The position numbers and the translations under genes were made by a program. From an uncultured Acidobacteriia bacterium (GTDB lineage: Bacteria; Acidobacteriota; Terriglobia; Bryobacterales; Bryobacteraceae), in the NCBI GenBank assembly GCA_903825445.1, contig CAIKAS010000061.1, positions 1-60,999 of the forward strand: a stretch of DNA of 60,999 nucleotides, given 5' to 3'. This document shows positions 38,570 to 48,814 of this stretch, piece by piece; position 1 is the first letter of the stretch, and each line of letters starts with the position of its first letter. Below the pieces are notes generated by a model. That model saw only the letters and a list, made by a program, of their open reading frames with translations. It was not told the origin of the DNA and did not search any database.

Positions 38570-39409
38570 TTACGCAGCTTCCAGTTGCGGCTTTTTCACG
38601 AACTTCACTACGTAGGCATCCGTGCAGGCCTCAAGTTCGTCCTGGCTGCCTTCAAATACCAGACGGCCTTCCTTCATCACCATGAAGATGGTATTCGTGC
38701 CTTCCTGTCCAACGGGATCCAGATGGCCACTGTTCGGATTGTAGCGGAAGTTCGCGACCAGATTCCCGTCCTGATAGCGATGAGTCACTACCAGGGCCGT
38801 CGTATTGTTCGCGTCCCGCTCCTTTACGATCAGCGCCATGATGGTGTGGGCCGTGATCGGATCGAGTCCGGCCGTCGGTGAATCGTAAAGCAACAGCGGT
38901 GGTTCGGTCACTACTGCCCGTGCTATCGCCACGCGGCGGCGCATACCACCCGAGAGCTCGCTCGGATGTTTCTCCATCGTATGCTCCAGTTCTACGAACC
39001 TAAGCGAGTTCCGAACCGCCGGCTCCATCTTTTCGCGGTCCATCACGATCGTCTTCTGGTTCAATAGCGGATAGGCCACATTTTGTGCCACCGTCATCGA
39101 ATCGAACAGCGCACTTTCCTGAAACAACATGCCGACCCGCGCCCGAATGCCGAACAAATCGTGTTCGCTCTTGTCCGTCACATCTTCATCGAACAGGAAC
39201 ACGCGGCCAGAGGTCGGCCTGATCAGCCCCATCGCCGTCTTCAGAAGTACGGTTTTGCCGCTGCCTGCCGCGCCTAAGATGATGCGCGTCTCCCCGCGCC
39301 TTACGTCGAACGACACGTCATTCAAAACCGGAGCATCAGCATCGAACGCGACACTGATGTTTTCAAATCGGAGCAGACTTGCCTTGTCGGGCATCGTAGT
39401 TATTGCCAT
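38570..39409 (-). CDS. mlaF: Mla lipid ABC transporter, ATP-binding protein
   Basis: 279 residues from ATG 39409, which overlaps the mlaE stop (TAATG); the open frame to 39649 is antisense noise. ATPase motifs are Walker A GAAGSGKT, signature LSGGMRRRVAIARA and Walker B LLLYDSPTAGLDP. Ser stands where the catalytic Glu normally follows the Walker B Asp. The D-loop and H-loop (VVTHRYQDG) are present. It powers lipid transfer with the MlaE permease. Confidence 0.9.
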   Translation of the reverse strand: MAITTMPDKASLLRFENISVAFDADAPVLNDVSFDVRRGETRIILGAAGSGKTVLLKTAMGLIRPTSGRVFLFDEDVTDKSEHDLFGIRARVGMLFQESALFDSMTVAQNVAYPLLNQKTIVMDREKMEPAVRNSLRFVELEHTMEKHPSELSGGMRRRVAIARAVVTEPPLLLYDSPTAGLDPITAHTIMALIVKERDANNTTALVVTHRYQDGNLVANFRYNPNSGHLDPVGQEGTNTIFMVMKEGRLVFEGSQDELEACTDAYVVKFVKKPQLEAA

Positions 39410-40269
39410 TACTGCCCTGTCAGGCTGATCCAAAGGAAGATCCGGCCGATGAAAAAGTCCAGAATGAAAATCAAAACGGAGGCATAGACGACGGCCTGGG
39501 TCGTTGCGCGGCCCACGCCCTGCGTGCCGCCCGTAGTCTTCAGGCCGTAATAACAGCCGATCAGCGAAACGGCGAACGAGTAAAAGAAGGGTTTGGTGAG
39601 ACCTTGCCCCACGTCGCTCCATGCCAGCGTGCGCCACACGGTTGACCAATATTGGCGCCCCGGAACGGCAAAAAGAACCCAGGCCATAATGCCGCCGCCT
39701 ACCATGCCAATGAAGTCATCGATTACCGTCAGGCAAGGCAGCATAATCGCGGTCGCAATCATGCGGGGCGTAACCAGCTTCTGAATCGGGTCGGTGCCCA
39801 GCGCTCGCATCGCGTCAATCTGCTCGGTCACCTTCATGGAGCCGAGTTCGCTGGCAATCCCTGAAGAATTCTGCCCGGCCACCATCACCGCGGTGAGCAC
39901 AGGACCCAGCTCGCGAACCAGAATGAGTGAAACGAACTGGCCGGTACGTCCAGTTTGACCGTATTCCTGCAGGCCCCGTCCCATTTGCATGGCCATGACG
40001 GCGCCGGAGAAAAAACCAGTGACCAGCACGATCGGCAGGCTGCCGACGCCGATCGTCTCCATCTGCAGCAGAATATCGTCGACGTAGTGGGGCTTGCGAA
40101 CGACATTCCGGATGGCTCCTCCCGCCAGTTCGCAGAAGTCCTGAACTGCTTTTACCGGCCCCTTAAGAGTGTCAAGCACAGTCGATTTCCCGTCGCGTTG
40201 CGGCCCGCGAGTTCCGCGCCCGGTCGCCCGTGCCGAAAAACCTTCCCGCAAGCCGATGCTAGCATACAA
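39409..40269 (-). CDS. mlaE: Mla lipid ABC transporter permease
   Basis: 286 residues, MlaE family: VDDILLQMETIGVGSLPIVLVTGFFSGAVMAMQ, RELGPVLTAVMVAGQNSSGIASELGSMKVTEQIDAM and the closing FFIGRIFLW. Five or six membrane helices. The first 30 residues are Arg/Gly-rich and atypical; a GTG at 40179 (VLDTLKGPV) may be the true start. First gene of the mlaE-mlaF-mlaD-hpnK operon. Confidence 0.92.
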   Translation of the reverse strand: MYASIGLREGFSARATGRGTRGPQRDGKSTVLDTLKGPVKAVQDFCELAGGAIRNVVRKPHYVDDILLQMETIGVGSLPIVLVTGFFSGAVMAMQMGRGLQEYGQTGRTGQFVSLILVRELGPVLTAVMVAGQNSSGIASELGSMKVTEQIDAMRALGTDPIQKLVTPRMIATAIMLPCLTVIDDFIGMVGGGIMAWVLFAVPGRQYWSTVWRTLAWSDVGQGLTKPFFYSFAVSLIGCYYGLKTTGGTQGVGRATTQAVVYASVLIFILDFFIGRIFLWISLTGQ

Positions 40270-40277
40270 ACAACCCC

Positions 40278-41231
40278 ATGAAAGGCCTCACCGACGTACC
40301 CGGCATCCTTGTAGGTCATGCCACCGATCTCGATGCGCTCACCGGCTGCACCGTAATTCTCTGCGGTAATGATGCCATCGGAGGCGTAGATATCCGCGGC
40401 TCGGCCACCGGGTCCGTCGAACTGGATGCCCTGCATCCCGGCCACGTTGCGCCCAATGTCCATGCCATTGTTCTGGCGGGTGGAAGCGCTTTCGGGCTGG
40501 AAGCCAGCAGCGGTGTCCGCCGAATCCTGGAGCGGCGCGGTATCGGCTTCAATACCGGCGTGACCCACGTTCCCATCGTTCCCGGAGCCATTCTCTACGA
40601 TCTCGGCATCGGCAAGCCGGGAGTCCGCCCCAACCGCGAGATGGGAGAAAAAGCCGTGGAAGCCGCGACGGACGCCGCCGTGGAAGAAGGCAATGTAGGG
40701 GCGGGCACCGGCGCCACCGTCGGCAAGATGTTTGGTATGGCTCAGTCTATGAAAAGCGGCATCGGCAGCGCGTCGATTACTCTCGGCTCCGGAGTCATGG
40801 TCGCCGCCCTTGTAGCGGTAAATGCCTTGGGAGACGTCATCGACCCTGCGGTAAACAAGATCATCGCCGGAGCTCGGCTCTCGGCGACCAGCCGCGAGTT
40901 TGTCGATTCAGCAGCCGTCCTGCGTCACGGAGGAGTACAGGGGCCGGGCTTTCGTGGCAACACGACGCTCGCAGTTGTTGCGACGAATGCCCGCCTGGAC
41001 CGGGTCCAGACCAACAAGCTCGCCGCTTTGGCGAGTATCGGTGTCACGCGCACAATCTCACCGGTAAACACGATGTCAGACGGCGATATCACCTTCGCGA
41101 TCTCTCTCGGCAAGGAGCAGGCCAGCGTCGATGCTGTCGGTTCAGCAGCATCGGAAGCTTTAGCGATGGCCGTGCTGCGAGCAGTTCGCGCGGCGAAAAC
41201 CGCTGGCGGAATCCCCGGCCTCGCCAGCTAA
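40278..41231 (+). CDS. P1/S58-family peptidase (DmpA-like aminopeptidase)
   Basis: 317 residues. The start LTDVPGILVGHATDLDALTGCTVILC, the Gly-rich HAIVLAGGSAFGLEASSGVRRILE and FRGNTTLAVVATNARLDRVQ are characteristic of the self-cleaving Ntn-like P1 family (DmpA/BapA). The motif FRGNTTLAVVATNA is the self-cleavage and nucleophile region. Such enzymes release N-terminal L- or D-amino acids or beta-peptides. Divergent from mlaE. Confidence 0.88.
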   Translation: MKGLTDVPGILVGHATDLDALTGCTVILCGNDAIGGVDIRGSATGSVELDALHPGHVAPNVHAIVLAGGSAFGLEASSGVRRILERRGIGFNTGVTHVPIVPGAILYDLGIGKPGVRPNREMGEKAVEAATDAAVEEGNVGAGTGATVGKMFGMAQSMKSGIGSASITLGSGVMVAALVAVNALGDVIDPAVNKIIAGARLSATSREFVDSAAVLRHGGVQGPGFRGNTTLAVVATNARLDRVQTNKLAALASIGVTRTISPVNTMSDGDITFAISLGKEQASVDAVGSAASEALAMAVLRAVRAAKTAGGIPGLAS

Positions 41232-41247
41232 AGCAAGCCCCGTCGTT

Positions 41248-42486
41248 CTATACGCGCAGCAAACCCAGGGGCGCACCAGCCTGATAGCCCGGAAACACCT
41301 TTCCAAAATCCGTCGGCCCGAACTGTCCGCCGATCACCTCACTCAGCACCGCGCGAAAGTCCGTGGTTACCGCAAGATCGCGTCCTTCATTGAGTTGTTC
41401 TCGTTCCAGTCCTGGCCAAGTCCCGTAAATCTTCCCGCCGGCTACCTGCCCGCCGAGCACCATCATCACGTTCCCGTGCCCGTGGTCCGTACCGCCATTG
41501 CCGTTCTCTTCAGCCGTCCTGCCGAACTCGGACATCGTCACCAAAACGATATCCTCCATCCGGTCTCCCATATCGCTCGCGAATGCGGATAAGGCGCTGC
41601 CGAACTGTCGCAGCATGTTTGAAAGCTGACTGGCCTCATTCCCATGATGGTCCCAACCGTCGACCTCCGCGAACGCCGCCTCCACCCCCACGTTCGCCTT
41701 GATCAATCGCGCCACTTGTTGAAGGCTCCTGCCCAATTCGCCCCCCGGCCCATACTGCGCACCTTGGGCGGGAGTATAGGGCTGCTGGTTGACGGTGCGA
41801 ATCATCTTCATCGCCGCGAATGCATCCTTGCCCGGCTGCCCAAGCCGCACATCATGAGTCGCCGAATACATGCTCTCCAGAATGTTCGTCGTGTCCTGAT
41901 TTCCCAGCTGGAACGTCTGGCTGTTATTGATCGCAATTGCCGACCGTTCGCCCCGAAGCGTATGCGGCAATTGGGCGCTCATCGCGATAGCACGCAACGG
42001 CGACGTCTCCGGAGTCGCTACCGGTAATGCCCGATTCAGCCACCCATCGCTCGAGGCCTTTCCGGGTGTCCCGGATTCCATATAGTCCTGGGCGTCGAAG
42101 TGAGAGCGCGATGGATCGGGTGACCCGGTCGCTTCTACAATCGCCAGTTGCTTCCGGTCCCAAAACGGCTTTAACGCTTCGAGCGCCGGATTCAACCCAA
42201 AGCGCCCGTCGAGATCAATTGCTGGTCCCGCAAAAGGCCCGTTGTTCATGTTGCTCCCCGGCGCAGCGACCGCGATCGAGGGCCGCATCGCGTAATAGCG
42301 CTTCTCCGCGAACGGCACCACGATGTTCAGGCCATCCGCCGCGCCACGCTGGAAGATGGCGATCAGGATCTTCTTTCTGCCACCCGTCTCTGACGAATCT
42401 GCGGCACGCGCCAGCCATCCCGGCATCGCGCCCGCACCAGCCACCACAACCGCCGAGCCTCGCAACAACACGCGTCTGGTCAACAT
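41248..42486 (-). CDS. Tat-exported DUF1501 protein
   Basis: 412 residues with a twin-arginine-type start (LTRRVLLRGSAVVVAGAG). The body shows the DUF1501 alkaline-phosphatase-like pattern: QRGAADGLNIVVPF, RSHFDAQDYMESG, GWDHHGNE, MSEFGRTAEENGNGGTDHGHGNVMMVLGG. Function unknown; members are typical of Planctomycetes and Acidobacteria. Follows the DUF1800 gene by 9 bp on the same strand. Confidence 0.9.
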   Translation of the reverse strand: MLTRRVLLRGSAVVVAGAGAMPGWLARAADSSETGGRKKILIAIFQRGAADGLNIVVPFAEKRYYAMRPSIAVAAPGSNMNNGPFAGPAIDLDGRFGLNPALEALKPFWDRKQLAIVEATGSPDPSRSHFDAQDYMESGTPGKASSDGWLNRALPVATPETSPLRAIAMSAQLPHTLRGERSAIAINNSQTFQLGNQDTTNILESMYSATHDVRLGQPGKDAFAAMKMIRTVNQQPYTPAQGAQYGPGGELGRSLQQVARLIKANVGVEAAFAEVDGWDHHGNEASQLSNMLRQFGSALSAFASDMGDRMEDIVLVTMSEFGRTAEENGNGGTDHGHGNVMMVLGGQVAGGKIYGTWPGLEREQLNEGRDLAVTTDFRAVLSEVIGGQFGPTDFGKVFPGYQAGAPLGLLRV

Positions 42487-42495
42487 GGCCGTCCT

Positions 42496-44466
<1,971 letters not shown>

Positions 44467-44725
44467 CTTAGCGCTCCACCTCCTGCGCAAATCCCGATTG
44501 CTACTCAGTATACGCCAATTCTGAGCCACGGGTTTCGGCGCGGTTGTTTTGCGGGTGTGTCGCGTATCCAACGTTTTCCTTGCTGAAACCTTACCGTCAC
44601 GCAGTTCCAATTGCGCCATCAATATCGGTCTGATAGTATCGATTAGGCAACTGAAGTAGTTTTTTCAGCCACGCGCCTGAAGGATCATCTAAATTTCCAA
44701 CCACGGAGTGCAAGCAGCAAACTTA
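44467..44725. other. Intergenic gap before the RRM gene
   Basis: 259 bp between the divergent DUF1800 and RRM genes. It must hold two promoters. A short inverted segment CTGAAGTAGTTTTTTCAG lies around 44651-44668 in the leader of the RRM gene; no clear riboswitch or promoter consensus was identified. Confidence 0.3.
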
Positions 44726-45136
44726 ATGAGCTTTACCGTTTTCTTGGGCAATTTGCCCACTTGGGTCACCGCCGACGACATTAAACAATGGCTCACGGCG
44801 GAAGATCTTGTATCGGATTCGGTCAAGGTGATCCGGAATCACGAAACGCAGGAATCGAAAGGTTTCGCGTTCGTCGAGGCTCCGACATCTGACGAAATGC
44901 AGGCGATTATTCGCCGTTTTGATCGTGCCCCCCTGGAGGACAAAATTCTCCGCGCCAATCCCGCCCAGCCCACTAGGGTCCGGTTATGGCGAAGGGCGCG
45001 GCGCCCGCAGGCGCAGCCCGGCCGGATGCAACACGCAACCGAACTGAGCGTCGCCCCAGTGGTGCCCGCAAGCGCGAAAATGAACCGAAGAGTGCGTTCG
45101 CGACGGAACTCGCGAAGGCCCTTTAGTCACCGGTAG
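44726..45136 (+). CDS. RNA-binding protein with one RRM domain
   Basis: 136 residues from ATG 44726 (MSFTVFLGNLPTWV). RNP2 is VFLGNL and RNP1 is KGFAFVEA, a complete RRM at residues about 1-80. The tail is Arg-rich (WRRARRPQAQPGR, RSRRNSRRPFSHR), and in another frame it would read GYGEGRGARRRSPAG, the more usual Gly-rich tail of bacterial RRM proteins, so a frameshift near 44985 is possible. Binds single-stranded RNA, perhaps as a cold-shock-like chaperone. Confidence 0.8.
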   Translation: MSFTVFLGNLPTWVTADDIKQWLTAEDLVSDSVKVIRNHETQESKGFAFVEAPTSDEMQAIIRRFDRAPLEDKILRANPAQPTRVRLWRRARRPQAQPGRMQHATELSVAPVVPASAKMNRRVRSRRNSRRPFSHR

Positions 45137-45172
45137 CCCCGAGTCGCCACAATCTGTTCTGAACCGATCCGA

Positions 45173-45194
45173 CTGAGTCTTTTCTAAGACTCAG
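45173..45194 (+). terminator. Perfect 9-bp stem-loop after the RRM gene
   Basis: CTGAGTCTT at 45173-45181 pairs with AAGACTCAG at 45186-45194 across a TTCT loop. It lies 36 bp after the RRM stop and 190 bp before the next start. It could end RRM transcription, but no T-tract follows, so it may act as a processing hairpin. Confidence 0.45.
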
Positions 45195-45384
45195 CTGCAC
45201 ACCTGTGAACCAGCCACCACAGGTGATTGCCTCGTCGTTTCTATTCCTCACCCCTCTGGAGTTAGACCCGAAAAACACTCCTTCCCGGCAATTGCCGGGT
45301 CTTTCTGCGGGAGTAGGTTCAGAAACCCGCCCCCACCGGCCACTACCCTTCCCAAAAGGGCGCTGGCGTGCAATACTGTGGCCG

Positions 45385-46728
45385 ATGTCAGCAAAAGTTT
45401 TACGCGCCACCCTTGCGGTTGTTTCATTCGGGTTGGGGACCGCTGTTTTCGGTGGCACTGCCAGCGCAGATCAGGCACTCGTTCGGGCCTTAGCCGAATC
45501 GAACGTCAATCAGCAATATCTCATCGAAAGCGTTTCCATCTCAGGCGTAGAAGTCGCGCATTTTCAAGATTCTAAGCTCTCGTCGAGCCTTCGGCAGCGG
45601 TTGTTCGGACTGATCGGTGGGCCCTGCGACATGGCGACCATCGGTGAACTCGCGAGCAAACTCCGCTCCACCCTCCACCTCCAGGACGTAAGAGAGCATC
45701 TCTCGCGCGGCAGTTCCCCGGATCGGGTCCGCGTCGATTTTCAGGTCGTCCACAAAGACTACTCTTTCGACCTTTCCGTGCCTCGCTTTCTCTACGATTC
45801 CAACCAGGGTTGGACCACAGAGCTCAGCGCCAGCATGCACGCCCATGAACACTCCTTAGCCGTCGGTCTCGGCAGCAATGGCGACGACCTGATGGAGCGA
45901 TTTACTGGTTTTTCAACACGTTATGAAGACTCGCATCTTTTTTCCGACCGGCTCCACTTCTCCCTCGGAATCGAGGGTTATCACGATCTCTGGAATCCGG
46001 CCACGCGCCGCGCCGTCGCCGATTCTTCGGTAAACGATTCCGCCAGTCTTGCGTCTAACCCCTATGCGCTGTATCGAAATCGGCGCAATTTCGCACCGGC
46101 TCTCACTTTCGCCCTGTCACGGGCGCTCTCAGTGTCAGTGGGCGCTAGCTTCCAGAGGATGGAGATGGAAACGCCTTCGCCGTCCGGAGAGGAAATGTCG
46201 ATGAACGCTAACGCCGCGACAGCCGAGGTCGATTTCGGCTATACCCTCGAAGGGAATGATATCCAGCAGCGTTGGGACGGCAGATACGGCCTCCGACTGG
46301 CCACGCACGAACTTGGGTCCGACTACGTCTACTCACGTCACGCCGTATCTCTTCGCTATGAGTGGAAATCCGGCCACAATATCGTGGCAGACCGGCTGAC
46401 GGGAGGCATCATAACGGGTCAAGCGCCGCTCTTTGAGCGTTTCGCGCTCGGCAACAGTTCCACCCTGATGGGCTGGAACCGCTATGCCATCGATCCGCTT
46501 GGTGGCGACCGCATGGCGCATAACGCAGTCAGTTATGGCTACCAGTTTCAGGATGCCACTGCCGAAGTATTTTACGACGCAGGCCTGATCGGTGACGGGG
46601 ACCGTTGGGGAACGTTGCGGCACTCCGTTGGCTTCGGCTATCGCCAGGGTATCTTTAACGTGGCGATGGCTTTTCCGTTGTACCAGGGACGAATCGCGCC
46701 GGTATTTACGGCGGGTATGAACTATTGA
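45385..46728 (+). CDS. Exported Omp85/BamA-like outer-membrane protein
   Basis: 447 residues from ATG 45385 with a signal peptide ending near SADQ; the longer frame to 45205 reads through promoter. Residues about 35-110 resemble a POTRA-like domain (YLIESVSISGVEVAHFQDSKLSSSLRQRL), the rest is strand-rich, with the Omp85-like FERFALGNSSTLMGW and AFPLYQGRIAPVFTAGMNY ending in an aromatic-Tyr like many barrels. It overlaps the next gene, so it heads the operon with DUF4390 and the two-component genes. Confidence 0.75.
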   Translation: MSAKVLRATLAVVSFGLGTAVFGGTASADQALVRALAESNVNQQYLIESVSISGVEVAHFQDSKLSSSLRQRLFGLIGGPCDMATIGELASKLRSTLHLQDVREHLSRGSSPDRVRVDFQVVHKDYSFDLSVPRFLYDSNQGWTTELSASMHAHEHSLAVGLGSNGDDLMERFTGFSTRYEDSHLFSDRLHFSLGIEGYHDLWNPATRRAVADSSVNDSASLASNPYALYRNRRNFAPALTFALSRALSVSVGASFQRMEMETPSPSGEEMSMNANAATAEVDFGYTLEGNDIQQRWDGRYGLRLATHELGSDYVYSRHAVSLRYEWKSGHNIVADRLTGGIITGQAPLFERFALGNSSTLMGWNRYAIDPLGGDRMAHNAVSYGYQFQDATAEVFYDAGLIGDGDRWGTLRHSVGFGYRQGIFNVAMAFPLYQGRIAPVFTAGMNY

Positions 46729-47351
46729 TCTCACGCCGTTCCCAGTTGTCAATCTGTGCGGCCCTTGTAGCCGGCGCGGTGACGTCTGCCTTCGCCATTG
46801 AATACAACGTCTGGCGACTCACATCCCGGCTGGATGGGGATCTGCTCCACGTCTCTGCTCCGAACTTCAGTTTTCTCAGCGGAAAGCCGCTGGAACGCCT
46901 CAAAGACGGTAATTCAGTCTTCTTCATTGCGCAACTCACGGCCTCCGGTTCCCCTAACTACGTGGTGCCTGAAGCCCGCTCGGTGGCACGCTTCGCCGTT
47001 AGTTACGACATTTGGGAAGAGCGCTTCTCCATAGCCCGTTTTCCTGAAATCATGCCAGGAAATCGTCCGAACCACGTTTCGCACCTGACTGGCCCCGCCG
47101 CCGAAGCGTGGTGCCTCGACAATCTCGGCATCTCCCGGACGGATTTGCCAACTGGCAAGCCTTTTTACGTGCAGCTCGATCTCCGCGTGGAAGACCCGCG
47201 TGACCGCTCTGGCATGATCGGTGAAACCGGCATCAGCATCGCGCGCATGGTGGAAGTATTCAGCCAGCCCGTGCGCGAAAAACAGATGCACTGGCTCCTC
47301 GATAGCGGCCCCCTCCGCCTGGAAGATCTTCGTAAGGGGACCCGCGAGTGA
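46725..47351 (+). CDS. Exported DUF4390-like protein
   Basis: 208 residues starting at TTG 46725 inside the stop of the barrel gene (ATTGA). Signal peptide about 1-23; the mature part has YNVWRLTSRLDGDLLHVSA, SYDIWEERFSIARFP and DLRVEDP...GMIGETGISIARMVEVFS, as in DUF4390. These genes commonly precede NtrY-like kinases. A GTGA overlap joins it to the kinase. Confidence 0.8.
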   Translation: MISRRSQLSICAALVAGAVTSAFAIEYNVWRLTSRLDGDLLHVSAPNFSFLSGKPLERLKDGNSVFFIAQLTASGSPNYVVPEARSVARFAVSYDIWEERFSIARFPEIMPGNRPNHVSHLTGPAAEAWCLDNLGISRTDLPTGKPFYVQLDLRVEDPRDRSGMIGETGISIARMVEVFSQPVREKQMHWLLDSGPLRLEDLRKGTRE

Positions 47352-48814
47352 CTCTGCGGACGCGTCTCGCGCTGGTTTTCATCGCGGCGACGCTGGTTCC
47401 CCTGGGACCCACCATTTGGCTTACAACCAACCTGTTCGAACAGAGCTTGGGTCCCGTGGACCAGCTGGCGTCGGTTTCGCGCGCGCTGGAAAAAACCGGC
47501 CGCCAGTACTATCAGCAGGCATCCGAAAGCCTGAAGCAAGACGCACAATCTGGCCGCGCCGAACCACACGTCTATTCGGGCAATTATCTGCCCGACGCCA
47601 TTCGTGAGTTCCGCGACAGCAATGAGTTCGAGCGCTTCACGATAACCGGCGATGGCGGTTCTCACCTTCGCTACCTGGTCCGCGGAGCCAACGGCGACCC
47701 CAACGCGGTCAGCGTTTGGGAACGCCCGCTTGGCATCCGCATGGACGACTTATCGCGTGAATATCGCGACGCCCGCGGCACCGTGGCGCTCGACCTCCGC
47801 CGCGGCTACTTCCTCACCTGGGGCCTGGCCATCACCTTCATCTGGCTCGTCGCGTTGGCGCTCGTCTGGCTAGTCGCCACCCGTTTTAGCCGTCCGATCG
47901 TAAATCTGACTGCCGCGCTCCGCGATCTCGCCGGCGGCAATTTCCGCATCCGCGTCCCGAATGATCGCAACGACGAAATCGGCCTCGCCACGCAAGCCTT
48001 CAATCTAACTGCCACGCAGCTCGAACAGAGTCGCGACCGGCTCGTCTATCTCACTCAGCTCGCCAGCTGGGAGGTTCTGGCGCGGAAGATGGCACATGAA
48101 GTCAAGAATTCACTGACGCCCATTCGCCTGACGGTGGAAGAAATGGTGGCTCGCGAAAACGACGCATCTTCACCGAACCGCCGCGCTTTCCTCGAACAGG
48201 CAGCCACCATCGTGGTCGATGAAATCGAATCCCTGGAGCGCCGCATTCGGGCTTTCTCGGAGTTCTCGTCGGAGCCGCCTGTCTGCCCGGAACTGCTCGA
48301 CGTTGCCGCCATTGTGGAGGAACGCATCTCGTTCCTCAAGACCGCGCATCCCGAAGTCGGCTATCTGGTCGAAGCTGCTGCCAACACACCGAGCGCTCTC
48401 GCCGATCAGGATCTGGTGAAGGGTATCCTCGTCAATCTGCTCGAAAACGCGGCAGAAGCCGCCGGCGAAGGTGGACGCATCCTGGCCAAAGTGACCGCGG
48501 TTGACGACCGCGTTGCCATCGAAGTACATGATTCCGGCCCCGGCTTAAGCGATCTCGCGCGCAAGTCCCTCTTCCAGCCCACCATTTCATTTAAGAAACG
48601 CGGCATGGGCTTGGGTCTCTCCATAGCGCGAAAGAGCGCCCTGCTCTCGGGTGGGGACATCCTGCTGATCGCCGGTGAACTGGGTGGTGCCGGCTTCCGC
48701 GTGATGCTGCCAACGCGTGCGGCTCAAACCGAAGCCGGTGAATCCGGCGATGGTCCCAACGGCCTGAACTCTAACGGAGCGAAGAATGCCATCGCGGCGA
48801 ATCCTGGTCGTTGA
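47348..48814 (+). CDS. ntrY: NtrY-like sensor histidine kinase
   Basis: 488 residues from GTG 47348. Two membrane helices (about 8-26 and 158-178) enclose a periplasmic domain; then HAMP (RFSRPIVNLTAALRDLAGGNFRIRV), HisKA with MAHEVKNSLTPIRLT, and HATPase N-box ILVNLLENAAEAA, G1 HDSGPGL and G2 GMGLGLSIARKSA. It phosphorylates the response regulator next door. Translation is coupled to the DUF4390 gene. The NtrY name follows architecture and partner. Confidence 0.87.
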   Translation: MTLRTRLALVFIAATLVPLGPTIWLTTNLFEQSLGPVDQLASVSRALEKTGRQYYQQASESLKQDAQSGRAEPHVYSGNYLPDAIREFRDSNEFERFTITGDGGSHLRYLVRGANGDPNAVSVWERPLGIRMDDLSREYRDARGTVALDLRRGYFLTWGLAITFIWLVALALVWLVATRFSRPIVNLTAALRDLAGGNFRIRVPNDRNDEIGLATQAFNLTATQLEQSRDRLVYLTQLASWEVLARKMAHEVKNSLTPIRLTVEEMVARENDASSPNRRAFLEQAATIVVDEIESLERRIRAFSEFSSEPPVCPELLDVAAIVEERISFLKTAHPEVGYLVEAAANTPSALADQDLVKGILVNLLENAAEAAGEGGRILAKVTAVDDRVAIEVHDSGPGLSDLARKSLFQPTISFKKRGMGLGLSIARKSALLSGGDILLIAGELGGAGFRVMLPTRAAQTEAGESGDGPNGLNSNGAKNAIAANPGR

